Counted from the first letter of the stretch, positions 6,370-14,394 are shown. The stretch is DNA of 20,191 nucleotides from CAZLYF01 sp964586835 (GCA_964586835.1 CAZPIC010000034.1:1-20191); one strand, 5' to 3'. Notes: generated by a model from the sequence alone, not told the origin. Program-made: numbers and translations.

Positions 6370-7545
6370 TTGGATCCGTTCACTTTTTACAACCCCACGC
6401 ATTTCGTCTTTGGAAGAGACGCCGAGACTAAGGTGGGTGAAAGTGCCCGGGAGGCCGGTGCTACCCGGGTACTGCTTGTGTCTGGCCAGGGCTCAGCGGA
6501 GCGTTCCGGTCTGCTTGAAAGGGTCCTCGCATCCCTCTCCGATGCAGGTATCTCCTTTGAAACGCTGAAGGGAATCAAGCCCAATCCGCTGTCCAACGCC
6601 GTCCGCAAGGGCATCACGCTGGCCAGGGACTTTGGGACCGACGCTGTCATGGGGGTCGGAGGCGGCAGCGCTCTGGACACAGCCAAGGCCATTGCCGTTG
6701 GCGTTCCTTACGCGGGTGATTTCTGGGACTTCTATTCCGGAAAAGCGAAGCCGGAAAGGGCTCTCAAGATCTTTGCGGTGCCCACCATCGCGGCCTCTGG
6801 AAGTGAAAGCAGCAACAGCAGCGTGATCACCAACGAGGAGATTACCCTCAAACGCGGCCTGCGCAGTGAACTGATCCGCCCCCAGCTTGCGCTGATGAAC
6901 CCCGCGCTGACCTTTTCAGTCCCCACCTGTCAGAAAGCCTATGGCGCCGCGGACATTATGTCCCATATTTTCGAGCGCTACTTTACAAAGACGGAGGATG
7001 TCAGCCTGACCGATGAACTTTGCGAGGGCGTGCTCAGGGTCATTGTGAAGGCTGCCCCCAGGGCCCTCTCTAACCCCGAGGACTACGCCGCCCATGCCGA
7101 CCTGATGTGGGCGGGGACGCTTGCGCATAACGATACGCTCAGCACAGGCCGCCAGCAGGATTGGAGTGCCCATGCCCTGTCACACGGGGTGTCAGCGCAT
7201 TTCGACGCTCCGCACGGTGCTGTGCTCGCGGTGCTCTTCCCAAAGTGGATGGCCTATCAGCTGCAGGCGGATCCGGCTCGTTTCACCCAGTTCGCTGTGC
7301 GCGTCATGGGCTGCGCGATGAACTTCAGGAACCCAAAGAAGACAGCCCTTGATGGGATTGCAGCGCTTGAGGCCTTTCATGCCTCCTTGGGGCTTCCCGC
7401 AACGCTTGCAGCCTTTGGCGTCACAAAAAAAGACCTCCCCATGCTCCGCGACGCGGTCGCCTACAACCCCGAGGGTAAGGTCGGCTTTTTCCGCCCCCTC
7501 GACAAGGCAGATGTCCAGGCAATCTATGAAGCCGCTCTCGGTTGA
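6370..7545 (+). CDS. Iron-containing alcohol dehydrogenase, YqhD/BDH type
   Basis: This 391-aa group III alcohol dehydrogenase reduces aldehydes (for example butyraldehyde and other short or toxic aldehydes) with NAD(P)H. The N-terminal domain has the nucleotide-binding GVGGGSALDTAKA segment. The metal site is recognisable as D195 and H199 (AADIMSHIFERYF), H268 (SAHALSH) and H282 (DAPHGAVLAVLFP), matching the Asp-His-His-His pattern of BDH and YqhD. The start is TTG 6370: GGAGGT sits 9 nt upstream, and the in-frame ATG at 6331 precedes the predicted transcription start. Fermentative redox balance or aldehyde detoxification are both plausible; the natural substrate cannot be read. The stop codon directly abuts the stop of convergent tadA with no base between. 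Confidence 0.94.
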   Translation: MDPFTFYNPTHFVFGRDAETKVGESAREAGATRVLLVSGQGSAERSGLLERVLASLSDAGISFETLKGIKPNPLSNAVRKGITLARDFGTDAVMGVGGGSALDTAKAIAVGVPYAGDFWDFYSGKAKPERALKIFAVPTIAASGSESSNSSVITNEEITLKRGLRSELIRPQLALMNPALTFSVPTCQKAYGAADIMSHIFERYFTKTEDVSLTDELCEGVLRVIVKAAPRALSNPEDYAAHADLMWAGTLAHNDTLSTGRQQDWSAHALSHGVSAHFDAPHGAVLAVLFPKWMAYQLQADPARFTQFAVRVMGCAMNFRNPKKTALDGIAALEAFHASLGLPATLAAFGVTKKDLPMLRDAVAYNPEGKVGFFRPLDKADVQAIYEAALG

Positions 7546-8001
7546 TCAGCCCTTGTCTGTCTTTCGCAGACAGGCGAAAAAGTCCTTCAGCAAGGCGGAA
7601 GCCTCTTCTTCCAGTACGCCACCCAGGCAGCGGACCCGGTGGTTGAATCTCGGATCCATCGGCAGGGCGTAAAGGCTCCCACAGCAGCCGTATTTGGGAT
7701 CAAAGGCGCCAAAGACACAGGCTTCGATCCCAGCCATGATCATGGCTCCCGCACACATGGGACAGGGCTCCAGCGTCACGTAAAGCGTGCACCCAGTCAG
7801 CCGTCTGGTGCCTAAAGTAGCGCAAGCCCTCTCCATCGCGATCATCTCCGCGTGCCCAAAGGGGGCCTGTGTATACTCTCTCAGATTGTGGGCGGTGGCG
7901 ATCACCCGGTTATCACAGGCAACGACGGCACCCACCGGCACCTCGCCCCTCGCCGCCTCGGCTACGCGGATTGCCTCCCGCATCATGCGTTCTTCCACCA
8001 C
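7546..8001 (-). CDS. tadA: tRNA-specific adenosine deaminase TadA
   Basis: TadA deaminates wobble adenosine 34 of tRNA-Arg(ACG) to inosine, using a zinc-activated water. The 151-aa protein has the cytidine-deaminase-family signatures: HAE with H50 (zinc) and E52 (proton shuttle), and PCPMC with C80 and C83 (zinc), plus VPVGAVV, the LREYTQAPFGHAEMIA substrate-loop region and the FDPKYGCCGS segment typical of TadA. The start is one of two adjacent GTG codons (8001 or 7998); GGAGACG just upstream slightly favours the second, and an ATG at 7986 would cut into the conserved first helix. It diverges from the nitroreductase and is convergent with the alcohol dehydrogenase, the two stop codons forming the palindrome TGATCA. 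Confidence 0.94.
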   Translation of the reverse strand: MVEERMMREAIRVAEAARGEVPVGAVVACDNRVIATAHNLREYTQAPFGHAEMIAMERACATLGTRRLTGCTLYVTLEPCPMCAGAMIMAGIEACVFGAFDPKYGCCGSLYALPMDPRFNHRVRCLGGVLEEEASALLKDFFACLRKTDKG

Positions 8002-8020
8002 CGTCTCCTATCCCCCCTGC

Positions 8021-8034
8021 CTGATATCTTAACA
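8021..8034. promoter_or_regulatory. Overlapping divergent -10 elements (tadA / nitroreductase)
   Basis: The segment reads as an extended -10 in both directions: TGATATCTT on the plus strand (toward the nitroreductase) and TGTTAAGAT on the minus strand (toward tadA). Neither has a recognisable -35. The 62-bp gap holds both ribosome binding sites and leaves no room for anything else. If both are used, the two genes compete for polymerase. Confidence 0.42.
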
Positions 8035-8063
8035 CAGACCCGCACGCAAAGGAGTCACACGCC

Positions 8064-8621
8064 ATGGGAACCCCAACGCTTGATCTGATTGCTGGAAGAC
8101 GAAGCCACAGAAAGTACCTTTCCGACCAGTTGACAGAAGCGCAGCTGAGCGCCATCATCGATGCGGCCCTTCAGGCTCCATCCGCCATGAACCTGCAGCC
8201 CTGGCACTTCACCGTCGTGCAGGACCAGGACCTGCTGGACCGGATCAGCAGTGCGGTGTGGGAGTATGTTCTGACCAAAGATCCCAGCGACCGCAGCCGG
8301 CGGTTCGACGACCCGGACTTCCATGTGTTCTACCATGCGCCAACGGTTGTCTTCCTGTCCGCGTCACCTTCTCACTACGCGCCGATCGACTGCGGCATCG
8401 CAGTGCAAAACATCGTTCTGGCTGCGGAAAGCCTGGATCTGGGGAGCGTCATCCTGGGCATGCCCAAAGACGCTTTTGCCGGCGGACGCAGAGAAGAAAT
8501 GGAAAAGCTTCTCCGCCTCCCCCAGGGTAACGTCTTCATGATCGCCGTCGCCTTGGGAACCCCTGACGATGACAAGCCGCCACATCCCATCGGTCCTGAC
8601 AAGGTAACCATGATCCGCTGA
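8064..8621 (+). CDS. Nitroreductase-family FMN oxidoreductase
   Basis: This 185-aa protein belongs to the FMN-dependent nitroreductase fold, which reduces nitroaromatics, quinones or related electrophiles with NAD(P)H. The N-terminal FMN-phosphate motif RRSHRKY (12-18) and the APSAMNLQPWHFTVV segment are clear. The C-terminal half contains the dimer-helix motif DCGIAVQNIVLAAESLDLGS and a VALGTPDDDKPPHP ending. Length and layout match compact nitroreductases of anaerobes. The ATG has AAAGGAG ending 9 nt upstream. The physiological substrate is unknown. The next gene begins 46 bp downstream on the same strand, so the two may be co-transcribed. Confidence 0.92.
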   Translation: MGTPTLDLIAGRRSHRKYLSDQLTEAQLSAIIDAALQAPSAMNLQPWHFTVVQDQDLLDRISSAVWEYVLTKDPSDRSRRFDDPDFHVFYHAPTVVFLSASPSHYAPIDCGIAVQNIVLAAESLDLGSVILGMPKDAFAGGRREEMEKLLRLPQGNVFMIAVALGTPDDDKPPHPIGPDKVTMIR

Positions 8622-8628
8622 TTCTATC

Positions 8629-8640
8629 GGGTGCGCACCC
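8629..8640. repeat. 12-bp perfect palindrome after the nitroreductase
   Basis: GGGTGCGCACCC lies between the nitroreductase stop and the ribosome binding site of the repeat-protein gene. It has no T tract, so it is not an intrinsic terminator. It could be a small operator or chance in GC-rich DNA. Confidence 0.3.
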
Positions 8641-8667
8641 CGCGCTCCTGTCTTTCCGGAGGGAAAT

Positions 8668-11600
8668 ATGCCTTCACGCCTCTTGGCTCGCGCCGTTGCC
8701 CCATGGTTTTTGACTGCGCTGCTCTTCGTGTCTGTCCCATCCCTTGCCTCACAGCCACCTCCGCCCATAGAAGGAACGGTTTTTTTTGATGTGGACGGCA
8801 ATGGACTCCAAGATCCTAACGATCGGGGTCTTCCGGGCACCACCGTTTCCCTGCTCAGAAACGATGAGGCGGAGGGCGTCATCGTCCAGTCAGTCACGAC
8901 CGGTGCCGACGGCGCCTTCAACCTCCAGCCAGACAGGTGGGGGCCACATACACTCAGCGTGCTGCTGCCGGAGGGGTATGTATTTGCCCTACCCGGAGAA
9001 GGAGATATCCGCGTGCTGCCGGCTTCCGGTCGCAGCACGGTGACGCCTCAATTCACACTCTCCCCACAGCAGCCCCCGAGCCCCCTCTCCATCGGCGCAA
9101 TCAAAAGGGCCTCGTATATCAACGTGGTCGCCTTTGGCGACGACAATGCCAATGGCGGTCGTTTCAGCAGTGAGCCCCTGCTCAGAAACGTTCAGGTCGA
9201 CCTGTTGTATGAACGCGACGGGGAAACCCATGTCATTGCATCCCGCAGCACAGACCGAGAAGGCTATGCCACCTTCCGTGAACTAAGCCCGGGTGTATAC
9301 CGCGTCGCTGCGACCTTACCGGAACCCTACATCGTCGGCCCACTGGGTATCAAGCTCAACACCTTCTATAACTGCATACAACCCTCAGATTCAGCCTATG
9401 GCGTATCTGATCCCTTCATGCTTCCCTACGCGGGCAGCGTCGGTCTGGGGATAGGCGGCGTTGAAACGGGATCCGCCTCCGGGCTCCTCTGGGCGGACTC
9501 GAACATGAATGGCATCTTAGACCCAGGTGAACCCAGCTTCAGCCAGGCCGAACTGACGCTCACCAACGACGCGCTGGGCGTCCGTCGTTCCCTCCTCCCT
9601 GACCCGGACGGCCGGTTTTCTTTTACCGCACTGCAGGGAGGAAGCTATGTCCTGTCCGTCAGCCTGCCCAACGACACCATGTTTACCCTGCCCGGGGGTG
9701 ACTCCCTCCTGAGCGAGGGGGCCAGCCGGGAACAGAGCGCTGTCATCCGCATCGCCACAAAAGAGGTCACCCAGGTGGGCAGCATCGGGGTGATCCCCGT
9801 GACGTCCCTCGTCGTGCGCGCTTTCCATGACAGCAATGTCAACGGGCTCTGGGACGAAGGGGAACCTGTCTTCACCGGCGCCGAGGTCGAGGTACTCAAG
9901 GATGGGGTCGTGGTAGCGTCCGCTGTCTCCGACCGCAACGGCGACGCCCTGATCCCGATCCTGCGAGGCGGTGCCATGACCATCCGCTGTTCCCTTCCAG
10001 ACCTGCAGGTCTTCTCTCCTGGCGGCGGCGAAGGCGGAAATGCCTTTTTCTCACAGGCTGCAGCCTCATCCTTGGCGCTTGACTATACCCTTCCCCACGG
10101 TACCCAGGGCGAGCTTCTAGCCGGGGTCACCCTGCCCTCTGCCATCACGGGCGTCCTGTTTGAAGACGCCAACATCAGCGGAGCCCGGGATGCTGATGAG
10201 CGCATGCTGCCTGGCTTCAGGGTTTCAGCCGTCGCGCTGGACGGTACCGCTGTAGCGGAAGCCGTGACGGATGCGGACGGACGGTACCTGCTGTCAGGCC
10301 TGGTCCCGGGCAGCTATACGGTGCGGGTGGGGCTGGAGTCGCCCTTCGTCGTCGCGCCGTTCTCGGGCTCTGGCTCTCATGAGGCCAACAGGCTGACGAG
10401 CCAAACCCCGGAGCATGGCGAAACAGACCTCCTCCACCTCTCTCCCGGGCAGACGATGGACGGCGTGGACGGCGCGCTGTTCCGCTCTTCGGTGATCGAA
10501 GGGGCCATCCTCATCGGCAACGACTCTGACGGCTTCTCCGGCAACCTGGGCGGCCTGAAGGATGTGTTCGTAGAGCTGCTGGATGAGGACGAAGCGCCTG
10601 TCTCTGACTATACCATCGCCAGAACCGACGCAGAAGGCCGTTTCTTTCTAAAAGGAGCGCTTCCGGGGGTCTACAGTTTGAGCTATACCCTTCCAGAAGA
10701 CGTTTCCTTTTCAAAGCCGCTGACGGATGCGCCCACCATCCAGTCGGAACCCTTCACCGTCGGATCGAGCGATGAAATCACAGCACCCACGCTCTTTGCC
10801 GAGTACACCGGCACCATCAGCGGGTCGGTCTTCCTGGACATGGACTCCAATGGGCTGTCCACGGACGGCGAACCGCCCCTGGATGGGGTCTCCCTCGTTA
10901 TGGAGAGCGAGGAAGGCAGAGGCGTGGTTGAAACCAGGTCCGACCCCGATGGCAACTATCAGCTCCACGGCCTCCGGCCTGGGACCTATACGCTGACCGT
11001 CATCGCACCGGAGGGCACCCTGCTTGCACACAGCGAAACCTCCCCCGTTCCCCCAACCGCATCGAACATGTCAAAGGCCCTGGTCGAGGTGACGATGGGA
11101 ATGTCCCTCACCGACAGGCAGATCGCTGTCGTGCCTACAGCGGCATTAACCGGAACCGTGTATTTCGACGATAACCTGGACTCTCTGTTCACTGTGGGTG
11201 AAGCTGTCCGCCCCGGCACGGAGCTCAGGTTTCGTCATCGCTTGTCTGGCATTGAGTTTTTAACAGCCCCAAGCCAGGACGGCAGTTATGACATCCCTTC
11301 ACTGTTTCCGGGCGCCTACACTCTATCGGCAGAGCTGCCCGAGGACTATGTCCTTTATTCCCCAACAGGGTCCCGGTCTTCAGCGTCCCGCTGGTCCGCA
11401 GACCTGCGTGTCCCCGCGGGGTCTTCCGGTCTAGATGTAGGCCTCGTCCAGCTTGCTTCCCTCAGCGGTGCTGTCTGGAACCTGGACGGTTCCCTTGAGG
11501 GTGTTGAAGGGCTCGTGGTCCGCCTGCACCAGGGCGGCGAAACCAGTACTTTCATGGAGTCCCTCACAGACGCGGATGGGGCATTCGGTTTTGACGGACT

Positions 11601-12228
11601 TTACCCCGGTCGGTACGCCCTCAGCCTCGAACTTCCCCAAGAGTACCGCTTCGCCAGGCCTATGGACACAGGGCTACGGCCCAGTGTCATCACCTCCGAA
11701 GGAGCCAGGGCTGCCGGTAACCAGGGGCGCTCGGATGAATTCGTCCTGGGCATGGGAGAAAAGAGGTTTGCAGCGGATGTCGGGATAGGCTCCATGGGAA
11801 GGCTGGGCGACTGCGCCTGGCTTGACCTGGACGGCGACGGCATGCAGGATACCGGGGAACCGGGTGTTCCAGGCCTTGTCATCCGCCTCATTCAGCATGA
11901 CACGGTCGTGGCCGAAACCATCACGGACAGGTATGGCCGCTACCTCTTTGACGAGCTTTACCCCGGCATCTATACGGTTGAGGTGACCATGCACCCGGAG
12001 CTGAAACCCACCCTGCAACAGACAGCCTACCCGCTTGTGGCAAGCGTCCTTTCAGAAGCGGACGGAGTGATCGCCCGGGCGGAAAACATCATCGTGCCGA
12101 GCGGTTCGTATAATTTTAACTGTGATTTCGGTTTTGTAGCAGTCACACAGGGCGTGCTCCCTGAAGTGATGCGAGACCTTCCGCAGAAGGATTGGACCCC
12201 CTACGTGGATGTCGTGCCTTCCAGGTAG
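8668..12228 (+). CDS. Secreted protein with about ten SdrD-B-like beta-sandwich repeats
   Basis: The 1186-aa protein starts with a signal peptide (R4 and R8, hydrophobic 11-24, likely cut after VPSLA or SLAS). The rest is a tandem array of about ten divergent repeats of 100-115 residues, beginning roughly at 34, 150, 270, 380, 492, 609, 715, 826, 931 and 1044. Each opens with a strand plus, in most copies, an Asp-rich loop (DVDGNGLQD, DSNMNGILD, DSNVNGLWD, DLDGDGMQD), and ends with a (D)xxGxYxF segment and a consensus PGxYxLxxxLPE. This is the pattern of SdrD B-type/prealbumin-like domains, where such loops bind calcium. No LPXTG, SLH repeat, dockerin, C-terminal membrane helix or catalytic domain is present; the protein simply ends DVVPSR. 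It is therefore probably released or held non-covalently. GGAGGG precedes the ATG by 4 nt. Its ligand is unknown. Confidence 0.88.
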   Translation: MPSRLLARAVAPWFLTALLFVSVPSLASQPPPPIEGTVFFDVDGNGLQDPNDRGLPGTTVSLLRNDEAEGVIVQSVTTGADGAFNLQPDRWGPHTLSVLLPEGYVFALPGEGDIRVLPASGRSTVTPQFTLSPQQPPSPLSIGAIKRASYINVVAFGDDNANGGRFSSEPLLRNVQVDLLYERDGETHVIASRSTDREGYATFRELSPGVYRVAATLPEPYIVGPLGIKLNTFYNCIQPSDSAYGVSDPFMLPYAGSVGLGIGGVETGSASGLLWADSNMNGILDPGEPSFSQAELTLTNDALGVRRSLLPDPDGRFSFTALQGGSYVLSVSLPNDTMFTLPGGDSLLSEGASREQSAVIRIATKEVTQVGSIGVIPVTSLVVRAFHDSNVNGLWDEGEPVFTGAEVEVLKDGVVVASAVSDRNGDALIPILRGGAMTIRCSLPDLQVFSPGGGEGGNAFFSQAAASSLALDYTLPHGTQGELLAGVTLPSAITGVLFEDANISGARDADERMLPGFRVSAVALDGTAVAEAVTDADGRYLLSGLVPGSYTVRVGLESPFVVAPFSGSGSHEANRLTSQTPEHGETDLLHLSPGQTMDGVDGALFRSSVIEGAILIGNDSDGFSGNLGGLKDVFVELLDEDEAPVSDYTIARTDAEGRFFLKGALPGVYSLSYTLPEDVSFSKPLTDAPTIQSEPFTVGSSDEITAPTLFAEYTGTISGSVFLDMDSNGLSTDGEPPLDGVSLVMESEEGRGVVETRSDPDGNYQLHGLRPGTYTLTVIAPEGTLLAHSETSPVPPTASNMSKALVEVTMGMSLTDRQIAVVPTAALTGTVYFDDNLDSLFTVGEAVRPGTELRFRHRLSGIEFLTAPSQDGSYDIPSLFPGAYTLSAELPEDYVLYSPTGSRSSASRWSADLRVPAGSSGLDVGLVQLASLSGAVWNLDGSLEGVEGLVVRLHQGGETSTFMESLTDADGAFGFDGLYPGRYALSLELPQEYRFARPMDTGLRPSVITSEGARAAGNQGRSDEFVLGMGEKRFAADVGIGSMGRLGDCAWLDLDGDGMQDTGEPGVPGLVIRLIQHDTVVAETITDRYGRYLFDELYPGIYTVEVTMHPELKPTLQQTAYPLVASVLSEADGVIARAENIIVPSGSYNFNCDFGFVAVTQGVLPEVMRDLPQKDWTPYVDVVPSR

Positions 12229-12237
12229 CGCCGGGGC

Positions 12238-12984
12238 TTATTCCTCCGCTTCCTCCAGCGGGAGGTCAGCGTTGTGGAAGACTTCCATCACATCGTCACT
12301 CTCCTCCAGCATCATCAGCAGCTTCTGCACCTTCTCGAGGGCCTCCTCATCCCCAACCTGCACCGTAGCAGAGGGGATTTTTTGCCGCTCAGCAGACAGG
12401 AAGGAAAGCCCCTTGCCTTCCAGCAATTCTCGCACGGCGGAAAAGCCATTCGCCGCGGTGTGGATCTCAAAGGCGTCATCCAGGGTTTGCATATCCTCAG
12501 CCCCTGCTTCCAGGGCCATCATCATGAGCGTTTCCTCATCGGGACCGGATTCCCGGTCAATGACCATCACACCCTTGTGCTCAAAGAGATAGCTGACCGA
12601 CCCTGTAGTACCCAAGGATCCGCCGTGCTTGTCGAAGATGTGCCGAAGATCAGCTGCGGTCCTGTTGCGGTTGTCGGTCACCACCTCAACAATCACAGCC
12701 ACCCCCCCTGGGGCGTAGCCTTCGTAGGTGATCTCCTCATAGACCAGGTTCCCTTCCTCGCCGGAAGCTTTCCTGATGCTTCGCATGATATTGTCGTTGG
12801 GCACATTGTTTGCCTTGGCTTTAGCTATGGCATCCCGTAGTTTTCCGTTGACGGCAGGGTCGCTCCCACCCTCACGCACGGCAATGGCGATCTCCCGGCC
12901 GATCTTGGTGTACGCCGCTCCGCGCGCGGCATCAGCCTTGCCTTTCCTGTGCTTGATGTTTGCCCATTTCGAGTGCCCAGCCAT
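12238..12984 (-). CDS. YebC/PmpR-family regulator (TACO1-like)
   Basis: This 248-aa protein is a full-length YebC-family member. The N terminus MAGHSKWANIKHRKGKADA is the family hallmark, followed by KIGREIAIAVREGG, NDNIMRSIRKASGE, YEGYAPGGVAVIVEVVTDNRNRT and GSLGTTGSVSYLFEHKGV. It ends in an acidic tail (LPLEEAEE). Relatives have been described as DNA-binding regulators and, more recently, as translation factors that help ribosomes through difficult motifs such as proline runs; which applies here cannot be read. GGGAGG lies 8 nt before the ATG. It has its own promoter in the gap behind the phosphodiesterase gene. It does not sit next to ruvCAB, the common context elsewhere. It is convergent with the repeat-protein gene, with 9 bp between stops. 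Confidence 0.96.
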   Translation of the reverse strand: MAGHSKWANIKHRKGKADAARGAAYTKIGREIAIAVREGGSDPAVNGKLRDAIAKAKANNVPNDNIMRSIRKASGEEGNLVYEEITYEGYAPGGVAVIVEVVTDNRNRTAADLRHIFDKHGGSLGTTGSVSYLFEHKGVMVIDRESGPDEETLMMMALEAGAEDMQTLDDAFEIHTAANGFSAVRELLEGKGLSFLSAERQKIPSATVQVGDEEALEKVQKLLMMLEESDDVMEVFHNADLPLEEAEE

Positions 12985-13019
12985 AGAAAAAACCTCCCGT
13001 GTCCTATCTGTATGCGTCT

Positions 13020-13048
13020 ATGTTACACAGCCCAGCGAGCGGCGTCAA
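13020..13048 (-). promoter_or_regulatory. Sigma-A promoter of yebC
   Basis: On the minus strand TTGACG (13043-13048) and TAACAT (13020-13025) are 17 bp apart, in the 75-bp gap between the glycerophosphodiesterase stop and yebC. The transcript would start near 13013, about 28 nt before the coding start. Confidence 0.68.
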
Positions 13049-13059
13049 ACACCGGACCC

Positions 13060-13785
13060 TCAGAAGATGCAGGCCTTCGCCCGGTCGGGATAGTTGGTAA
13101 TCAGGATATCTGCGCCTGCCTCATACGCCATTTTCATCTCCCGCTCGTTGTTGACCGTCCAGGTATTCACCCTGATTCCAGCCCTGTGCGCCTGCTCGCA
13201 CTCATCCTTCACGAACGTGAGTTCTCTGAAATGCGGGTGAATGGCGTCCACGCCGATCCGAAGGGCGTATTCCCATGGACGGACCATACAGCAGCCATAC
13301 AGCACGCCACAGACAGCAGCGGGGTTGATGCGTTTGACCGTGAGCAGGCTGTGATGGTTGAAGGAGGAGTAGATGACCCTGTCTGTCATCCCCATCTCTT
13401 CCGCCAAAGCAAGGACCTTTTCTTCCATCCCTTGGTAGGGATTCACACTGTTTTTCAGCTCGACATTCACCTGCAATCCGGTTGGGCGAAGAAGCTCAAA
13501 TACCTCCTTGAGCGTGGGAGCATGGGCATCCTGGTATTCCGGGTGTAGGGCGTTGAAGACAAATTTGCGGATCTCAGAAAGCTTCATATCGGCAATGGCG
13601 CCCGTTCCATTTGAAACCCGGTCAATGTTCTCATCATGGGCGACGACAAGCTCCCCATCCTTGCTCAAGTGCACGTCCAGTTCCACCCCGTCGGCCCCCT
13701 GCTTCACGGCAAGTTCAAAAGCTTCCAGGGTGTTTTCCGGAGCGTATCCCGAAGCGCCCCTGTGCGCGTATATAAGCGTTTTCAT
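13060..13785 (-). CDS. Glycerophosphodiester phosphodiesterase
   Basis: This enzyme hydrolyses glycerophosphodiesters from deacylated phospholipids to glycerol-3-phosphate and an alcohol. The 241-aa protein is a single cytosolic GDPD TIM barrel, without signal peptide. Conserved catalytic and metal residues are visible: HRGASGYAPENT with H8, R9 and E17, then ELDVHLSKDGELVVAHDE with E35, D37 and H50. Further barrel motifs are VNVELK, IYSSFNHHSL, INTWTVN-like VNTWTVNNE, and the closing ADILITNYPDRA. GGAGAGG precedes the ATG. It lies in the same direction as yebC but is separated from it by a promoter. No convincing promoter for it was found in the 211-bp gap upstream. Confidence 0.95.
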   Translation of the reverse strand: MKTLIYAHRGASGYAPENTLEAFELAVKQGADGVELDVHLSKDGELVVAHDENIDRVSNGTGAIADMKLSEIRKFVFNALHPEYQDAHAPTLKEVFELLRPTGLQVNVELKNSVNPYQGMEEKVLALAEEMGMTDRVIYSSFNHHSLLTVKRINPAAVCGVLYGCCMVRPWEYALRIGVDAIHPHFRELTFVKDECEQAHRAGIRVNTWTVNNEREMKMAYEAGADILITNYPDRAKACIF

Positions 13786-13996
13786 ATTCTATCCTCTCCA
13801 TCATTCATTCAGTGCAGGTCCCTGCGTCCGTCACCCCATGCAAAGGCCCGGAATGCCAATGCCTCCCCAGCCCCCGCGCGGGTTCGGGCAGGACAAGCAG
13901 CGCTCCCGCTACAGCAAAAGCAGGATTTTTCATGATAGGCAGCGAATACGTCAAGGGAGGCAGCGACGGCTGCAATCGCTGTAAAAGGAGTAAGCC

Positions 13997-14356
13997 TTGA
14001 TCGATATCGACCGGTTCACAGAAATCCTGGAAGAGCTCGTCACCTCGCTTCCCATAGAGCTCTATAGGGAGCTCAACTTAGGGATTGGGGTAGCAGAGGG
14101 AGCAAAGAGGCGCCGCTATGGAAACCCGCCCAGGGAATATTTCACCCTCGGGGAATACCGGGTCCACCGCATCCTGGGCCGCGGCATCCTCCTGTATTAT
14201 GGGTCCTTCCAGCATGCCTTCCCTTCCCTGGACTGCGAGGAGGACGTGCGCACAGAAATTGACAGGGTGCTCAGGCACGAGCTGACCCACCACCTTGAAT
14301 CGCTCGCCGGAGCCCGGGACCTTGAAATAGCGGACGCCAAACGTCTGATGGACTGA
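13997..14356 (+). CDS. Small zincin-like metallopeptidase-family protein
   Basis: This 119-aa cytosolic protein resembles the minimal zincin family (Zincin_1, formerly DUF1025), uncharacterised one-domain metallopeptidase-like proteins common in Bacillota and Actinobacteria. The zinc-binding helix HELTHHLE gives H94, E95 and H98, followed by the family-typical SLAGARDLEIAD. Ahead of it are the LGEYRVHRILGRGILLYYGSF strands. The start is a TTG at 13997: AAAAGGAG at 13983-13990 is ideally placed and the product begins with the expected helix. An upstream GTG-initiated reading frame (13812-14000) overlaps this start by 4 nt but has no ribosome binding site. No promoter was recognised. Peptidase activity is unproven for the family. 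Confidence 0.85.
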   Translation: MIDIDRFTEILEELVTSLPIELYRELNLGIGVAEGAKRRRYGNPPREYFTLGEYRVHRILGRGILLYYGSFQHAFPSLDCEEDVRTEIDRVLRHELTHHLESLAGARDLEIADAKRLMD

Positions 14357-14394
14357 GTACAGCCCATAACCGATGTACGTCACTTAGGCACCGC

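Noticed and set aside
7553..7576. Hairpin (CTTGTCTG with CAGACAGG) just after the dehydrogenase stop
   Set aside because: On the plus strand it is followed by A residues, and on the minus strand no T tract follows, so it is not an intrinsic terminator. It also lies within tadA coding sequence.
8364..9038. 224-aa minus-strand frame across the nitroreductase and the start of the repeat protein
   Set aside because: Antisense shadow of two well-supported genes, with low-complexity Ser/Arg/Gly composition.
8668..12228. CRISPR, insertion sequence or recent DNA tandem repeats in the repeat-protein gene or elsewhere
   Set aside because: The repeats are at the protein level only and are highly diverged in DNA. 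No regularly spaced identical repeats, transposase or terminal inverted repeats were seen in the window.
13808..13936. Minus-strand 42-aa frame starting MKNPAFAVAGALLVLPEPARG, resembling a signal peptide upstream of the glycerophosphodiesterase
   Set aside because: No ribosome site, and the frame stops before the glycerophosphodiesterase without being in frame with it. The resemblance is short and could be chance.
13838..13984. 48-aa plus-strand frame beginning MQRPGMPMPPQPPRGFGQ
   Set aside because: Low-complexity proline and arginine composition without a ribosome site. Its stop falls by chance in the ribosome site of the next gene.
13812..14000. GTG-initiated 62-aa frame with several Cys, overlapping the zincin start by 4 nt
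   Set aside because: No ribosome binding site, no recognisable family, and the region also shows open frames of similar length in other frames and on the other strand, as expected in GC-rich intergenic DNA. Not listed as a gene.
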